Shown here piece after piece: positions 41,301 through 50,989 of a stretch of DNA of 64,000 nucleotides. This DNA comes from Corynebacterium amycolatum SK46 (GTDB lineage Bacteria; Actinomycetota; Actinomycetes; Mycobacteriales; Mycobacteriaceae): positions 1 through 64,000 of the forward strand of contig NZ_ABZU01000010.1 of NCBI RefSeq assembly GCF_000173655.1, given 5' to 3'. The position numbers and the translations under genes are program-made. The notes under the pieces were generated by a model that had not been told where the DNA came from, ran no database searches, and saw only the letters and a list, made by a program, of their open reading frames with translations. Position 1 is the first letter of the stretch, and each line of letters begins with the position of its first letter.

Positions 41301-44300
41301 CGCCAACTGTGTCCGCCCTGCCGCGTCCGCCTTGGCAGCCCACCACTGTGCCTGCTCGACTGCGGTTTCATGGATACTGCCCGGCGCGGTTTCAGCCACG
41401 TCCTCATCAGCGGCTGCCCATAGGCGTGCTAGGTCATCGCGGGAGGTGGCCCAGCGGTCGTCGAGAAGCACTGCCTTGGTGGGCGTAAACGTCGGGGTGA
41501 CCAGCTTCGGCCAGTCCGCGCCGAGTTCAGCGGTGACGAGATTTACTAGGTTGCTGTCGGCGTCTTCGGCATCGAAGTCAACGGCACCGGTAATCTCGTG
41601 GCCGAGTTGCTCCAGAATCGTGCGTGCAGCGGTGGCAAGAATGCCTCGCTGACCTGTCAGTTTATCTGCAAACTCAGTGAGTGCAGCCGAGTCGACCATT
41701 CCAGCACTGCTGTCGCTTGCCGACGGCTTAGCGACAGATACACCTCGCTGCGCGGCGACCGCAAGGATCGCTTCATCAATCAGCTGGTTGAGTTCAGCAG
41801 TACTGGTTGGGGCGGCCGGAGACAGATGCGCAAGATCGCCGCCGCGAAGGGATGCACCCTCGCGAGTACCGAGCATCATCTCAGCGCTGACCGCGGTTGC
41901 CCACCCCTTGCCGAGCTGCCATTCATTGGCCACATAGTCATCGATGTAATTCGCGCCTGCACCGGCGGGACCGGTAATCCGGCGAATACCGTCGGCAATG
42001 GCTTCGGAGAGAATCGGGCCGAATGCCGAATACCCACTGGCCAAGCTATCAATCTTGTCCTTTAGATCAGCCAGTTCCGCATCTGCTGCCCCTTCGATTG
42101 AACCGAGGTCGAATTCCACTCCGAGATCGAGCAGCAGTTGATTGCGGCGAGATGAGACTCCGTCGACCAGAGTCTCGATGGAGTCGGCGGCACCGAGCTG
42201 GTCGGGGCGCACCTTCGTCCATTGGCAAATAAGAACTTCCAGCGCTTGTGCCGGGCTGACGGCAATATCAGCAACTTCGGTAGCCGGGGTGGCAGCACTC
42301 GTAATTGTGGTTGCCTGTTCGGTCGCCGCGGATTGGTCGGCGGATACCGCCGACGCCGATGCTCCCGCTGCTCCTGTTTCTCCTGTTTCTCCCGCTGCTC
42401 CTACTTCTCCAGGTAGAGCCTGCGCCGTGTCCTGCTCTGGTGTCACCTCCGACTCGGGCTCAGTCTTTTCCGGCTGAATTTGGTCGCGCATAAACACTGC
42501 ATCAGCATCACGTTCGAGATTGAGCACTCGAATGTCACGGCTTCGGTGGCGGGGCAACTGGCAGGTACGGGAAGCCAGGTTTGCCAGTGTGGGCGCTGTA
42601 CCTACACCGACTTCAATAATGCGGCTGACACCGAGATCCTCAAGCAACAGGTCCTGCGTTTCAATCCACCTCACCGGTGAGCAGAATTGCCAGGCCAGCA
42701 GCTCGACCAGCAACATGCGGGCCAAGCGCGCCGGGTTTTCAGCGGCAGAGTCGAAATCGGCAAGGATGTTTTCCAGAATGTCTGAGTCGACGACTGCAGC
42801 CATCTGGCGGACGAACTTCTCAGTCAGTTCAAAAGAGGTCGCGGTGAGATTCGGAATATAGCGTCCCACCAGGCGTTCTGGAGCGATTTCCGCTGGCAGC
42901 AGCCGCTCCAGGTGTTTACGGAAGGAATCCACACCGTCGCGTAGGACGCTGGAGTGGAATGGCACATCAATACCCGGGATACGCACGTATCCCTTGCCGT
43001 CCGAGCTGCGGCGCTCGCACTGTTCAGCCAATGCCGCTAGCCCCGCGACGGTGCCGGCGACGGCGTACTGCTTGCCTGCCAGGTTGAGATTTACGACTTC
43101 GAGAAACTCACCGGTTTCCTGCGACAACCGATTAACAAACTCGGTGACCTCGTCCTCGCCTACGCCAATCTTGTCCGGACGCAGGGCGCACAAACCATAG
43201 TTGGACCTGCCCCGCTCATCACGTTCGACCAGTTCATGCATGGTCAAACCGCGGCGGTAGACAACCTCCAACACGGCGTCTGCGTCAAGCGCACCAGCGA
43301 ACGCCGCCAGCGCGTTGTACTCACCGACAGAGTGTCCCGCAAAGTGAGCTGTTTCATCCAGCAGCCCTGCTTCACGGAGCTCCGCAACCTGTGCCAGCCC
43401 CAACGTCGCCATCGCAACCTGGGTGAACTGAGTCAGATTCAGGACACCTTCTGGGTGGAAATAGCGCACACCATCCACGACCACCTCTACCGGGTTGTCC
43501 CGGACAATAGCCAGTACGGAGAAGCCAAGCTTCTCTCGGGTCATCGCATCAGCCTGGTCCCACACGCGGCGGGCCGCTACGCTGCGAGTCCGAGCAGACA
43601 GCCCCATCCCCTGTGATTGAATCCCCTGACCGGGGAAGACATATGCGGTCGTCGGTGCGGCGATTACAGCAGTGGCAGTCAGTACCAGCTCGCCCTCTAC
43701 TGTGGCCGTGACCTCGCGGACTTCACCGGCGCCTGGGCGATCATCAAAACCACGGCGTTCTACAGAGAACTTCACTTCCTGTCCAGGCAGAACCGGGCTC
43801 AGCATAGTCGCAGTGAACTCAATCACCCGATTGCCAATGCCGGCATCCGACGTGGCAACAGCCGCATGCTCGGCCATCGCCGACAGCCACATTCCATGGA
43901 CAATAACCCCTGGTAGGCCAGCTAGCGCTGCTGCACGGGAATCGACGTGGATAGGATTGCGATCGCCCGTGACACAGCTAAATGGCTCCATCGCCTTAGA
44001 CGCTTCCACGGTCAACGCACCGCGGAAACTCCGGGGCGTATCCGTGACCGTTGGAAATGGCACAGTATTAGTCCGCGCTGTCTCGCCGCCGTTCCGGCCC
44101 CGAATGGCAAAGCGTTCACTCAAGGTGGCGAGCAGCGTATCGCCATCACGAACCTCCGCGCGTACCACAACTAGTCGCCCTAAGTCCGTATCAATGACTT
44201 CATCGACACGCGCACTAATCCGCAACGTTGTGGTTTCCTGCGGCAGATCCCCAATCATACGAATGTGATGCTCAAGGTGAACAAGTGCGAGCATGCCCTC

Positions 44301-47300
44301 AACAACATCAATACCGGTCTCAGTACGCGCCTGCGCGACTGCCGCAAAAATCGCTGGCCAAGCATGCCCGACCAACGCGTCTGGCACCGTCGCCTGTGAC
44401 TCATCGCCGGCAGCTGCAATAGTGACCGCATCGTAGTCAGCCATCGCCATCGGATCCCACACGGATTCCCACTCCGCGACCCCATCGACGATGTTTGCAA
44501 GCCCACCGCCAGCCGCGATTCGCGTAAGCTCCCGCATCACCGCTGCCGCATCCTCATGCTTGACGACGGGCACTGCGCCCACCGCTGCACTCTGGCACAG
44601 GCGAATTCGCAGTTGCGTATTCTCCCCCGCAGCATCGGGCAGCGGAACGGTCAGCTGTGCCCAGACGAGGTCCTCCCCGCCTTCATCATTGCTGTCATCA
44701 GCTCCGATGGTCTCCAAAATGGCACCCGTACCTGGGTGTTCCAGGCGTTGCGAACGAGAGCCATTACTTGTGTCAGATACACATACCCACTCATGCTCCG
44801 CCCCAAGTGCCAGCGCCGGGTTTGGCTGCTGTCGACCAGCCCACCAAATCACAGGTGCTGCGAGCATCCGGCTGAGGGCGTCAACAGGAGCCTCCGGCAG
44901 GTAACCGGTATCCATCAATGCCTGTGCGGTAGCTTTTTCAAACCGACCCAGAATCTCCGCTACTGGCTCATTCGCGCGGGTAATGCCCGAAACAGCCTGC
45001 GGCCCTGGGATGATGCAGACTTGATCCGCATCGTAGCGAGAGTCATGCGCCTGCCATAGGGAGTCCGATCGCCACCAGCGACGAACCTCATCATCGATAA
45101 CCGGAACGAATGGCACAGGTTTGCCAGGTGTGCGGCAGAGCTCAGAGATAAAGAAGGTGACATCTGCCGGGTGGAGCTGGGTATCCAGGTTCAGCAAGCC
45201 GGATAGTCGAGAGATTTCATTCTGCGGCCGGGTGCGCAAGCTGTCGCCGTCGGCAAGCGCGTCAAACGTGCCCGCGTCGACTGCATTCAGTCGTGCCTCT
45301 ACGCGATCGACGAGTGCGACAAAGCGCGTCGACCACGTCGGATCGAGGAATGTCCCTTCGGGCGCACACAATTCGAGATAGCGGTTCAGCACCTCGGCAT
45401 ACGTCATGGTGCTGACATCTCCGAAGTAGGGCTTCGCGGTGGCGTTGATCGCCTCGATAATCTCTGCGCGCCGTTCGGTGACCTTAGTGAGGTCACCTGC
45501 GACTTCGTCAAGCAATCTGCCTGCGCGTGCTGCGGCGTTATCAATCTCGTGGATATCAGCACCCAACTGGCTGCGCCCCGAAGCCATGCCGTCCATTGCG
45601 CTACCGGCGGGAATCCAGTTGTCCGTGCCGACGGTGTCGACCAGCATTTGTTTCACGGACTCAGAGGCGGTCGACTCCTTTGCCGCCATCGCAGCTGTGC
45701 CGATGATGACAGCGTCAACCGGCATCGGCGCCAATCCGTACCGTGTCGACCACGTGCCCATCAGATAATCACGGGCCTGTTCTGGCTTGCCGATACCGCC
45801 GCCCACAGCAAGCACCACATCTCGCCTGCGAATCTTTGCGTAGGTGTTAATTAGCAGGTCATCGAGGTCTTCCCAGGAATGGTGGCCACCAGCACGCCCA
45901 CCTTCAACCTGCATGATGATTGGATACGGCGTGCCCTGCTGCGCCAAGGTATCTGCAATTTCGAGCACCGATTCAATTTGAGCGATTGTGCCCGGTTTGA
46001 AGGAGACATGCGGAATTCCGCCCTCACGCAGCTGCTTTACTAGCTCAACTGCCTCGTCCACCTCGGGGATTCCCGCGGAGATGGTGACACCATCAATCGG
46101 TCGACCCGCTGCCACCGCGCGCGGGAGCAAACGCCGGCTTCCAATGTGCAAACCCCACAGGTACGGATCCAAAAACATGGTGTTGAACTGTGCGCTGCGG
46201 CCCTCCTCGAGTAGATCGGACAGTCGTGCCACATTAGCCTCGAAGATTTCCGGCGTGACTTGGCCGCCACCGGCCAGCTCCGCCCAGAACCCCGCGTTCG
46301 CAGCAGCCGCCACGATCTCAGGGTCAACAGTTGTCGGGGTCATACCGCCGAGCAGAATTGGCGAGCGCCCGGTCAACTTAGTGAACTTCGTCTCGACACG
46401 GGGCTTGTCTCCAGTGACCAGACGCGGTGCAAACTCCAGCCACGATGTTGGGTGCTCAATGTCGCTCTCAGAAAGGACGCCCCTGCCCGCAGCTGTTGCC
46501 GCAGCAATCACCGCCACGCCGTAGCCTTCAGCGTTACGTTCTGTCAGCTTGACGACACCTGTGTTCGGCCCAAGATCCAAAATGGTGGTTGCCCCTTGGT
46601 CGATGAGCCCTCGTACCTCGGCGCTCCAGTCACTGGGGTCAACCAAGATTGCACGCGCAAGCCGGTCCGCCGTTTCCGCATCTAGCCCAATGCGCTCAGC
46701 TCGCTCCACTACCCATGCCACAGCAGGTGCCAGCGCTGGGTGATGGAATGCTCCACTAACTGGCAGAACTGTACATTCGACTTCCCGCCCCTTCGGCTGC
46801 TGCGCTGCGAGCTGCTCTGCCAGCTGGTCTAGTTCATCCTGCTTACCGACAACTACGCTGGTGGTCTGCGTATTCTTCAGACCGATGACACAGCCTTGGG
46901 GAAGGAAAGGCTCCAGCTCCTCGACCGTTAGGCCAGAGATACTCATCATCGGCGCGCGCCCAAATCCGGCTACTCGGCTTCCGCGCGCACACGCCACACC
47001 GATGAGGCGAGCGAGTGCCAGAAGCTCTGCCGCCTTCTCTGGGTGAGCGACAATCTCAGCGGCAAGAACACCTTGCGAATGACCGGTTACCGCTACCGCT
47101 TCGGTGATATTAATTCCCTGCTTTGCCAGCAACTCGACAATGCCCAACTGTGCCAAGACGATGCCCGGAACGCTGACCGCAGGGTTGGTTGTATCTCCGG
47201 TAAATGGCTCGTCTGTAACGAGTGAGATTGCCCAACCGAAGGGGTCGAAACCTGCGGGAAGCTGGCCGATGAGATCGTCGTCAAGCGGTGTGAGCAGTTC

Positions 47301-47513
47301 CTCAGCACGAGTGAAAACTTCCCGTAGTTTCTTTGAGTTGCCACTGGCCATAACGCTGGAGAGAGTGTCCAGCCATGGTTGCGATTGACCGGCGAAAGTG
47401 ACTGCAAAAGTGCCCAGGTCTGGAGCAGTTACGACGTTGGTCTGCAAAGTGGCGAGTTTTTCGTATTTCACGTGGCTGAGGTCCTTGTCTTGTGGAGTAC
47501 GAAATGAAAACAT
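38358..47513 (-). CDS. fas: type I fatty acid synthase, multifunctional
   Basis: A 3051-residue FAS-I that makes saturated and possibly unsaturated acyl-CoAs from acetyl- and malonyl-CoA in the cytosol. Domains in order, by motif: acetyltransferase VTGHSQGVLAAE near 146; enoyl reductase LLGGMTPTTVDPE near 380 and VLAVGGGIGKPEQ near 570; MaoC-type dehydratase TGDRNPIHVDS near 1186 then GVIVHGMWLSA; malonyl/palmitoyl transferase YVFPGQGIQSQGMG and FAGHSVGEYNALAAF near 1394; ACP DGVSSRRNQLLLDLG with the carrier Ser near 1786; ketoreductase VVTGASPNSIGAAVA near 2097 and YGEAKAALD near 2262; ketosynthase VAACATAAVSVEEG (Cys near 2694) and SLTGHAKGGAAAF (His near 2888). A Gly/Glu/Thr/Ala linker (~1705-1725) precedes the ACP. 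Full length and intact. Only one FAS-I gene is in the window. Confidence 0.97.
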   Translation of the reverse strand: MFSFRTPQDKDLSHVKYEKLATLQTNVVTAPDLGTFAVTFAGQSQPWLDTLSSVMASGNSKKLREVFTRAEELLTPLDDDLIGQLPAGFDPFGWAISLVTDEPFTGDTTNPAVSVPGIVLAQLGIVELLAKQGINITEAVAVTGHSQGVLAAEIVAHPEKAAELLALARLIGVACARGSRVAGFGRAPMMSISGLTVEELEPFLPQGCVIGLKNTQTTSVVVGKQDELDQLAEQLAAQQPKGREVECTVLPVSGAFHHPALAPAVAWVVERAERIGLDAETADRLARAILVDPSDWSAEVRGLIDQGATTILDLGPNTGVVKLTERNAEGYGVAVIAAATAAGRGVLSESDIEHPTSWLEFAPRLVTGDKPRVETKFTKLTGRSPILLGGMTPTTVDPEIVAAAANAGFWAELAGGGQVTPEIFEANVARLSDLLEEGRSAQFNTMFLDPYLWGLHIGSRRLLPRAVAAGRPIDGVTISAGIPEVDEAVELVKQLREGGIPHVSFKPGTIAQIESVLEIADTLAQQGTPYPIIMQVEGGRAGGHHSWEDLDDLLINTYAKIRRRDVVLAVGGGIGKPEQARDYLMGTWSTRYGLAPMPVDAVIIGTAAMAAKESTASESVKQMLVDTVGTDNWIPAGSAMDGMASGRSQLGADIHEIDNAAARAGRLLDEVAGDLTKVTERRAEIIEAINATAKPYFGDVSTMTYAEVLNRYLELCAPEGTFLDPTWSTRFVALVDRVEARLNAVDAGTFDALADGDSLRTRPQNEISRLSGLLNLDTQLHPADVTFFISELCRTPGKPVPFVPVIDDEVRRWWRSDSLWQAHDSRYDADQVCIIPGPQAVSGITRANEPVAEILGRFEKATAQALMDTGYLPEAPVDALSRMLAAPVIWWAGRQQPNPALALGAEHEWVCVSDTSNGSRSQRLEHPGTGAILETIGADDSNDEGGEDLVWAQLTVPLPDAAGENTQLRIRLCQSAAVGAVPVVKHEDAAAVMRELTRIAAGGGLANIVDGVAEWESVWDPMAMADYDAVTIAAAGDESQATVPDALVGHAWPAIFAAVAQARTETGIDVVEGMLALVHLEHHIRMIGDLPQETTTLRISARVDEVIDTDLGRLVVVRAEVRDGDTLLATLSERFAIRGRNGGETARTNTVPFPTVTDTPRSFRGALTVEASKAMEPFSCVTGDRNPIHVDSRAAALAGLPGVIVHGMWLSAMAEHAAVATSDAGIGNRVIEFTATMLSPVLPGQEVKFSVERRGFDDRPGAGEVREVTATVEGELVLTATAVIAAPTTAYVFPGQGIQSQGMGLSARTRSVAARRVWDQADAMTREKLGFSVLAIVRDNPVEVVVDGVRYFHPEGVLNLTQFTQVAMATLGLAQVAELREAGLLDETAHFAGHSVGEYNALAAFAGALDADAVLEVVYRRGLTMHELVERDERGRSNYGLCALRPDKIGVGEDEVTEFVNRLSQETGEFLEVVNLNLAGKQYAVAGTVAGLAALAEQCERRSSDGKGYVRIPGIDVPFHSSVLRDGVDSFRKHLERLLPAEIAPERLVGRYIPNLTATSFELTEKFVRQMAAVVDSDILENILADFDSAAENPARLARMLLVELLAWQFCSPVRWIETQDLLLEDLGVSRIIEVGVGTAPTLANLASRTCQLPRHRSRDIRVLNLERDADAVFMRDQIQPEKTEPESEVTPEQDTAQALPGEVGAAGETGETGAAGASASAVSADQSAATEQATTITSAATPATEVADIAVSPAQALEVLICQWTKVRPDQLGAADSIETLVDGVSSRRNQLLLDLGVEFDLGSIEGAADAELADLKDKIDSLASGYSAFGPILSEAIADGIRRITGPAGAGANYIDDYVANEWQLGKGWATAVSAEMMLGTREGASLRGGDLAHLSPAAPTSTAELNQLIDEAILAVAAQRGVSVAKPSASDSSAGMVDSAALTEFADKLTGQRGILATAARTILEQLGHEITGAVDFDAEDADSNLVNLVTAELGADWPKLVTPTFTPTKAVLLDDRWATSRDDLARLWAAADEDVAETAPGSIHETAVEQAQWWAAKADAAGRTQLASIYRQLADEVITNVDELPLNADIAVVTGASPNSIGAAVAAQLLSQGATVVVTTSRLGHERLSFYKQLYRMHAQGEAKLWVIPANLSSFQDLDSLIDWIGTEQTTTIGAEVVVTKPALSPTLLFPFAAPTVSGSLADAGPASETQMRLLLWSVERLIAGMSALGGDNNLQHRLHVVLPGSPNRGRFGGDGAYGEAKAALDAMVARWNVEDAWRTRTTLAHAQIGWVRGTNLMGGNDPLVAAVEAKGVRTFSTEEMAAELIELASSEARQKAQIRPIQADLTGGLGDVDLNIAQLAQEAAQVAAPTAQNSETASGARSQEPSSSRVLSGLPSPRRPIPQTTPTFGDIAAAPEDMVVIVGAGELGPYGSSRTRFEAEVDDISAAGIVELAWSMGLISYEGGWRDADGQPLAESDIASRYRDEVLARVGVRRYADDGDLVDNTMTELTTVYLDRALSFAVRDRAAAETFVSSNPDNTTASFDAETGQWLVTRAAGTPVQVPRRMAMSRYVGGQIPQGFDPARYGIPADMMDNLDRVSLWNIVCTVDAFLSSGFSPAQLLEAVNPARVSSTQGTGIGAMESLRSLYIDGLLGQPRANDVLQEALPNVIAAHVMQSYVGGYGQMIHPVAACATAAVSVEEGVDKIALGKADFVVAGGFDDLSTEGITGFGDMAATADSATMENKGIDHAYISRPNDRRRGGFVESQGGGTVLLARGDIARDLGLPVLGAVAYAQSFADGAHTSIPAPGLGALAAAQGGEKSRLARALASLDVTADQVAVLSKHDTSTNANDPNESELHERIADELGRERSNPLLVVSQKSLTGHAKGGAAAFQIIGLTQVLRSGIVPGNRSLDCVDPALAEHSRLVWPTKAVDFGNTLPLKAGFVTSLGFGHVSALVAVVHPEAFYQAIVQHDGAEAAERWRSAAHNREAAGLRRIDEAIYGGEALYERPRERNLADGGRFGSPAALEKAVLLSDGARLIDGVLQP

Positions 47514-47865
47514 CTTTTGTTTCCAAATCCTTGCCAGGACACTATGCCATAAATCATGAGGAATCCATCATGTTTTTCTCGTGCAGTTTTGCGACGCCAT
47601 CAACGTAAAAATAATTTTCAGCCCAAAAACGAGAGGCTGGACACGGCTGCGAGATCAGCGAGCACAGCACTTCGAAAGTGAAAGAACGCCGCAGGTAGGA
47701 AACAGTGTTCCCCTGTCGAGAAATCGCTTGCGCTCCACCACTCTGGCAGCATCAGCGGTGGAAAATGAAGCCGGGAAGACTGCGCCGATTTATACCTAAT
47801 CGGTGATGAACATCACACTCGGAATGTGTGTCAATGAGCGTCGAGAACGCTCAATCTTTCCTCGA
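47514..47865 (-). other. fas upstream region, no gene
   Basis: About 350 bases between the fas start and the next small gene. The first 70 bases are A/T-rich and should hold the fas promoter and a FasR operator; ATCATGAGGAATCCATCATG (47556-47575) includes two ATCATG copies that could be tested. A 72-codon forward frame (47581-47799) shows no family features. The rest shows nothing recognisable. Confidence 0.5.
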
Positions 47866-48063
47866 TTAATCGCCTAGCATATCCAGAATTGCGGACTCCG
47901 CTTCCTCTAAGCGCCGCTCCGACTCTTCAAGGTCCTGCTGCGATTTACCATCGTGCTCGACCTTGCCATCGAAGATTGCGCAGGGATCATCGTTGACCAC
48001 AGTGTCGTCGGGAACTATGCCACGACGCGCCATGTACTCATCCAGATGCATCGAGATGCTCAT
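47866..48063 (-). CDS. small acidic protein of unknown function
   Basis: A 65-residue protein with a strong RBS (GGGAGG, seven bases before ATG), which is the main reason to accept it. No signal peptide or membrane helix. The first half (MHLDEYMARRGIVPDDTVV) is followed by a Cys in DDPCAIFDG and by a charged helix (QQDLEESERRLEEAESAILDML) with a heptad-like pattern that could form a coiled coil. It is a single gene between the fas promoter region and tRNA-Leu. No family recognised. Confidence 0.65.
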   Translation of the reverse strand: MSISMHLDEYMARRGIVPDDTVVNDDPCAIFDGKVEHDGKSQQDLEESERRLEEAESAILDMLGD

Positions 48064-48306
48064 GTTGCCTCCCTGCTTCCACCTTACGATTCAAGATACG
48101 ATTCGATCAGCGTCATTGTATCGACAGACTCGATTGCCCTACGCAGTGGAATGAGCGAACAAAGGTTTCCCAGAATGGCACTCACGCGCGCTGTGCGACT
48201 GCCCCGTCTTGTGTTCCCCTTCCCGATGCGAAAACTGTCGCAGGTCTACAGCTGGTCTGGCGGCCAGGGCTTTCCATCGGCGAAAAATCTGGCGGGGTGG
48301 AGAACG

Positions 48307-48338
48307 AAAACACCCCGTGACCTGCATAGTCACGGGGT
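48307..48338 (-). terminator. terminator of tRNA-Leu
   Basis: A perfect 10-bp stem, ACCCCGTGAC (48312-48321) with GTCACGGGGT (48329-48338), is followed on the minus strand by GTTTT. It lies about 10 bases after the tRNA 3' end. Confidence 0.85.
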
Positions 48339-48347
48339 ATTTATGTG

Positions 48348-48429
<82 letters not shown>

Positions 48430-48632
48430 CCGTCGCGAATCCGTGATAGTTCCGTACAGTCCCCGTAAGCATGGACTACTTATTAGCCACCTACAGGCGC
48501 AACGAACCATCACAGCTCATTTGGACTGTACACACTTTAACGGGTTTGCCGCAGATTTCCTAATGCCCCATCCCCTGCCTTAACCAGCGAGCGCGCTAGC
48601 TTGGCAGGTCACGGACTAGCTATGGTGGTTAT

Positions 48633-49028
48633 GTGTCCACTTCACAGCATTCCAATACCACTGACAAGCCAGCGAAGATTCCCACTCGTACCCGCGTGGT
48701 GCAACTAATCTTCTTGGCTCTTGCAGTCGGGGCCACTCTTGCACTCGCCTACTGGCAGCTCAGCAGGTGGAACACAACCAGCTCATTCCAAAACCTGGGC
48801 TACGCACTGCAGTGGCCTGCTTTCGGCCTGTTCTTTATTTGGGCCTACCGCAAGTACATGGAGTACGAACGCGAACGCCTGAGCGGCAATAGCGAGGCCG
48901 CTTTTGAGACTAAAGACGATGTCATGACGGAAATCCCGGACGAGTTCCTGCCGACCAACCCAGATGGCTCGCGAAAGGTGCAGCGTGTGGATGAGACACA
49001 ATCGACGGATTCTGGCACCAACGCCTAG
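48633..49028 (+). CDS. LprD-like small membrane protein (Rv1343c family)
   Basis: A 131-residue protein starting at GTG, with a TATGGT element a few bases upstream. Two hydrophobic segments lie at residues 22-42 (VVQLIFLALAVGATLALAYW) and 57-73 (YALQWPAFGLFFIWAYR). The segment WNTTSSFQNLGYALQWPAF is the hallmark of the mycobacterial Rv1343c/LprD family, although no lipobox Cys is visible here, so it is probably a two-helix membrane protein. The C-terminal 50 residues are polar and cytoplasmic. It is followed 33 bases on by the DUF3817 gene, the same pair as Rv1343c-Rv1342c. Role unknown. Confidence 0.8.
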   Translation: MSTSQHSNTTDKPAKIPTRTRVVQLIFLALAVGATLALAYWQLSRWNTTSSFQNLGYALQWPAFGLFFIWAYRKYMEYERERLSGNSEAAFETKDDVMTEIPDEFLPTNPDGSRKVQRVDETQSTDSGTNA

Positions 49029-49061
49029 GCGATAACTGCTTATTCGAGAAAAGGACTTTTA

Positions 49062-49415
49062 GTGACCAACATCAATCCAGATCGTCAAGAGCGCGTAAGG
49101 AAGGCACTGACGTACTTCTCCGTCACCGCCTACTTCACGGGTGTAATGCTGCTCTTGCTGTGTGCCGAGATGATTTACAAGTACCTCATCCTCGACAACT
49201 CCGCCGATGCGCCGCGGTGGTTCTTCTACACCGCCCAGATTCACGGCTTCGGCTACATGGCATTCCTCATTGCCACCGTAAACCTGGGCACCAAGGCCCG
49301 CTGGGAACCAGCAAAGTGGATCATCACCGCGCTCGGCGGTGTCGTCCCGTTCCTCTCCTTCTTTGTCGAGAAGAAGCGCCGTGAGGAAGTCGAGACCGCT
49401 TTCCAGCTGAAGTAG
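49062..49415 (+). CDS. DUF3817 family membrane protein
   Basis: A 117-residue protein with GTG start and an AAGGA-like RBS. Three membrane helices are expected: residues 17-36 (YFSVTAYFTGVMLLLLCAEM), ~55-75 (FYTAQIHGFGYMAFLIATVN) and ~85-101 (WIITALGGVVPFLSFFVE). The pattern VRKALTYFSVTAY, IHGFGYMAFL and GGVVPFLSFFVEKK is that of DUF3817, a small membrane family of actinobacteria and firmicutes. It corresponds to Rv1342c. The function is not known. It ends in a hairpin shared with the convergent rdgB gene. Confidence 0.88.
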   Translation: MTNINPDRQERVRKALTYFSVTAYFTGVMLLLLCAEMIYKYLILDNSADAPRWFFYTAQIHGFGYMAFLIATVNLGTKARWEPAKWIITALGGVVPFLSFFVEKKRREEVETAFQLK

Positions 49416-49418
49416 CGG

Positions 49419-49450
49419 GCTCTCGGCAGCCCGAGGGTTCGCCCGAGAGC
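49419..49450. terminator. convergent hairpin between DUF3817 gene and rdgB
   Basis: GCTCTCGG (49419-49426) pairs with CCGAGAGC (49443-49450). No T-run on either side, so this is a weak or factor-dependent terminator. Confidence 0.5.
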
Positions 49451-49461
49451 TCACCCCAGGG

Positions 49462-50163
49462 CTACCCCTTCGCCTCAACCTCAGCCAGAATTTTCAGCGT
49501 CGGAGTCAAGGCACGCAGTGCACGCCCCCTGTGGCTAAAAGCGTCCTTGTCTTCGGCGCTCATTTGTGCCGCAGACAAGGCCCCTTCAGTTTCATTGCCC
49601 TCACCAACTGCGGGCGCGAACACCGGATCGTAGCCGAACCCATTGTCCCCAACAGGCTCGCGCAGAATGGAGCCAGGCCAGCGGCCCTCTACAACCAGCA
49701 GCAGGTTACCGGCTTCATCGAGGACGGCTGGGAAACCGCCGTCGACAAGCGCGGACGGCACCTCCTTGACACCGGGGACGACCAACGCGCAGGCGGTACG
49801 GAAAGACGCCGTACGACGCTCATCTGGGCAGTCCCCCATCTGAGCGAGCAGCAGCTCGTAGTTAGCGACATCGTCGCCGTGAGTGCCGGACCAACGCGCC
49901 GAGAGCACACCCGGCATGCCGTTTAGCTCATCGACACTGAGCCCCGAATCGTCTGCCAAGCACGCGTAGCCGGTGTGTGTCGCGCCATCGAAAGCCTTGA
50001 TGTAGGCGTTGTCCGCAAAAGTGCGACCGGTTTCGGGGCGCTCTGGGTACTCCGGGACGTCGCTAAGCGAAAGAAGTTCCACCGAATCAATACCCGCCGC
50101 ACGCAGAATGCGGTCGAGCTCGACTAGTTTTTTGGGATTTCGAGTAGCGACGAGGAGCTTCAC
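49462..50163 (-). CDS. rdgB: XTP/dITP diphosphatase (non-canonical purine NTP pyrophosphatase)
   Basis: A 233-residue HAM1/RdgB protein that hydrolyses dITP, XTP and related deaminated nucleotides to monophosphates, protecting DNA and RNA. Signatures: [18 protein letters not shown] at the N-terminus, [19 protein letters not shown], the metal site [30 protein letters not shown], and [11 protein letters not shown] near the C-terminus. Its ATG overlaps the rph stop (ATGA, 50160-50163), so the two are translationally coupled. The family is usually ~200 residues; the extra length is in loop segments. Confidence 0.95.
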   Translation of the reverse strand: MKLLVATRNPKKLVELDRILRAAGIDSVELLSLSDVPEYPERPETGRTFADNAYIKAFDGATHTGYACLADDSGLSVDELNGMPGVLSARWSGTHGDDVANYELLLAQMGDCPDERRTASFRTACALVVPGVKEVPSALVDGGFPAVLDEAGNLLLVVEGRWPGSILREPVGDNGFGYDPVFAPAVGEGNETEGALSAAQMSAEDKDAFSHRGRALRALTPTLKILAEVEAKG

Positions 50164-50921
50164 GGCAGCTCACCCGGGTACGGTGCGCGCAGCACTTCCT
50201 GCTGCAGGGCGATGAGCTCACGCAGACCCTTTTCCGCCGAGTCGAGCATGTCATTCAGCTGATCGCGGTCGAAGGTGCCTTCCTCGCCAGTGCCCTGGAT
50301 TTCGACGAACTTGCCCTCTGCGGTCATCACCACGTTGAGGTCGACCTCAGCGCGGGAGTCCTCCTCGTAAGGCAGATCCAGGCAGACACGGCCGTCAATA
50401 ATGCCGACCGAAACAGCTGCGACTGGTGCCTTCAGCGGGGTGCCCGGAACTGCGCCCACTGCATGCAGGTAGGTCAGGGCATCTGCCAGCGCAACGTACG
50501 CACCAGTAATGGAGGCGGTACGAGTACCGCCATCCGCCTGCAGAACATCACAGTCGATGTTGATGGTGTTCTCACCGAGTTCCTTCAAGTCGATAGCAGC
50601 TCGCAGAGAGCGACCGATCAGACGGGAAATCTCGTGAGTGCGACCCTTGACCTTGCCGCGCATCGACTCGCGGGGCATGCGCTCGTGGGTAGAGGCCGGC
50701 AGCATGGAGTACTCAGCGGTCAACCAGCCCTCTCCGGAGTCACGCTTGAATCGCGGCACCGACTGTTCAACAGAAGCGGTGCACATCACACGCGTATTGC
50801 CGAAAGTAACCAGCACAGAACCGGCCGGATTGTCGGTGAAGCCGCGAGTGATGGTCACCTTGCGCATTTCATCAACCGCGCGTCCATCTGCACGGCGAAA
50901 ATCGGAATTAGCTGTAGTCAT
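50160..50921 (-). CDS. rph: ribonuclease PH
   Basis: A 253-residue phosphorolytic 3'-5' exoribonuclease that trims tRNA 3' ends. Motifs: [19 protein letters not shown] at the N-terminus, [34 protein letters not shown] (phosphate and RNA binding), [42 protein letters not shown] here cited as [17 protein letters not shown], and [25 protein letters not shown] element lies 7 bases before the ATG. Operon order rph-rdgB matches Rv1340-Rv1341. Confidence 0.96.
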   Translation of the reverse strand: MTTANSDFRRADGRAVDEMRKVTITRGFTDNPAGSVLVTFGNTRVMCTASVEQSVPRFKRDSGEGWLTAEYSMLPASTHERMPRESMRGKVKGRTHEISRLIGRSLRAAIDLKELGENTINIDCDVLQADGGTRTASITGAYVALADALTYLHAVGAVPGTPLKAPVAAVSVGIIDGRVCLDLPYEEDSRAEVDLNVVMTAEGKFVEIQGTGEEGTFDRDQLNDMLDSAEKGLRELIALQQEVLRAPYPGELP

Positions 50922-50928
50922 GCCAACT

Positions 50929-50934
50929 ACCCTA
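50929..50934 (-). promoter_or_regulatory. possible -10 element of rph
   Basis: TAGGGT on the minus strand, seven bases before the rph ATG at 50921. The match to the -10 consensus is weaker than at rpiB or glbO. Confidence 0.3.
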
Positions 50935-50989
50935 CCGCCCGGCGCGGAAGCAGTGCGACAGCTGTACGGAAACCGAATATTCGCTGAGA

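Noticed and set aside
47581..47799. 72-codon forward frame upstream of fas
   Set aside because: No ribosome binding site or family features; lies in the expected fas regulatory region.
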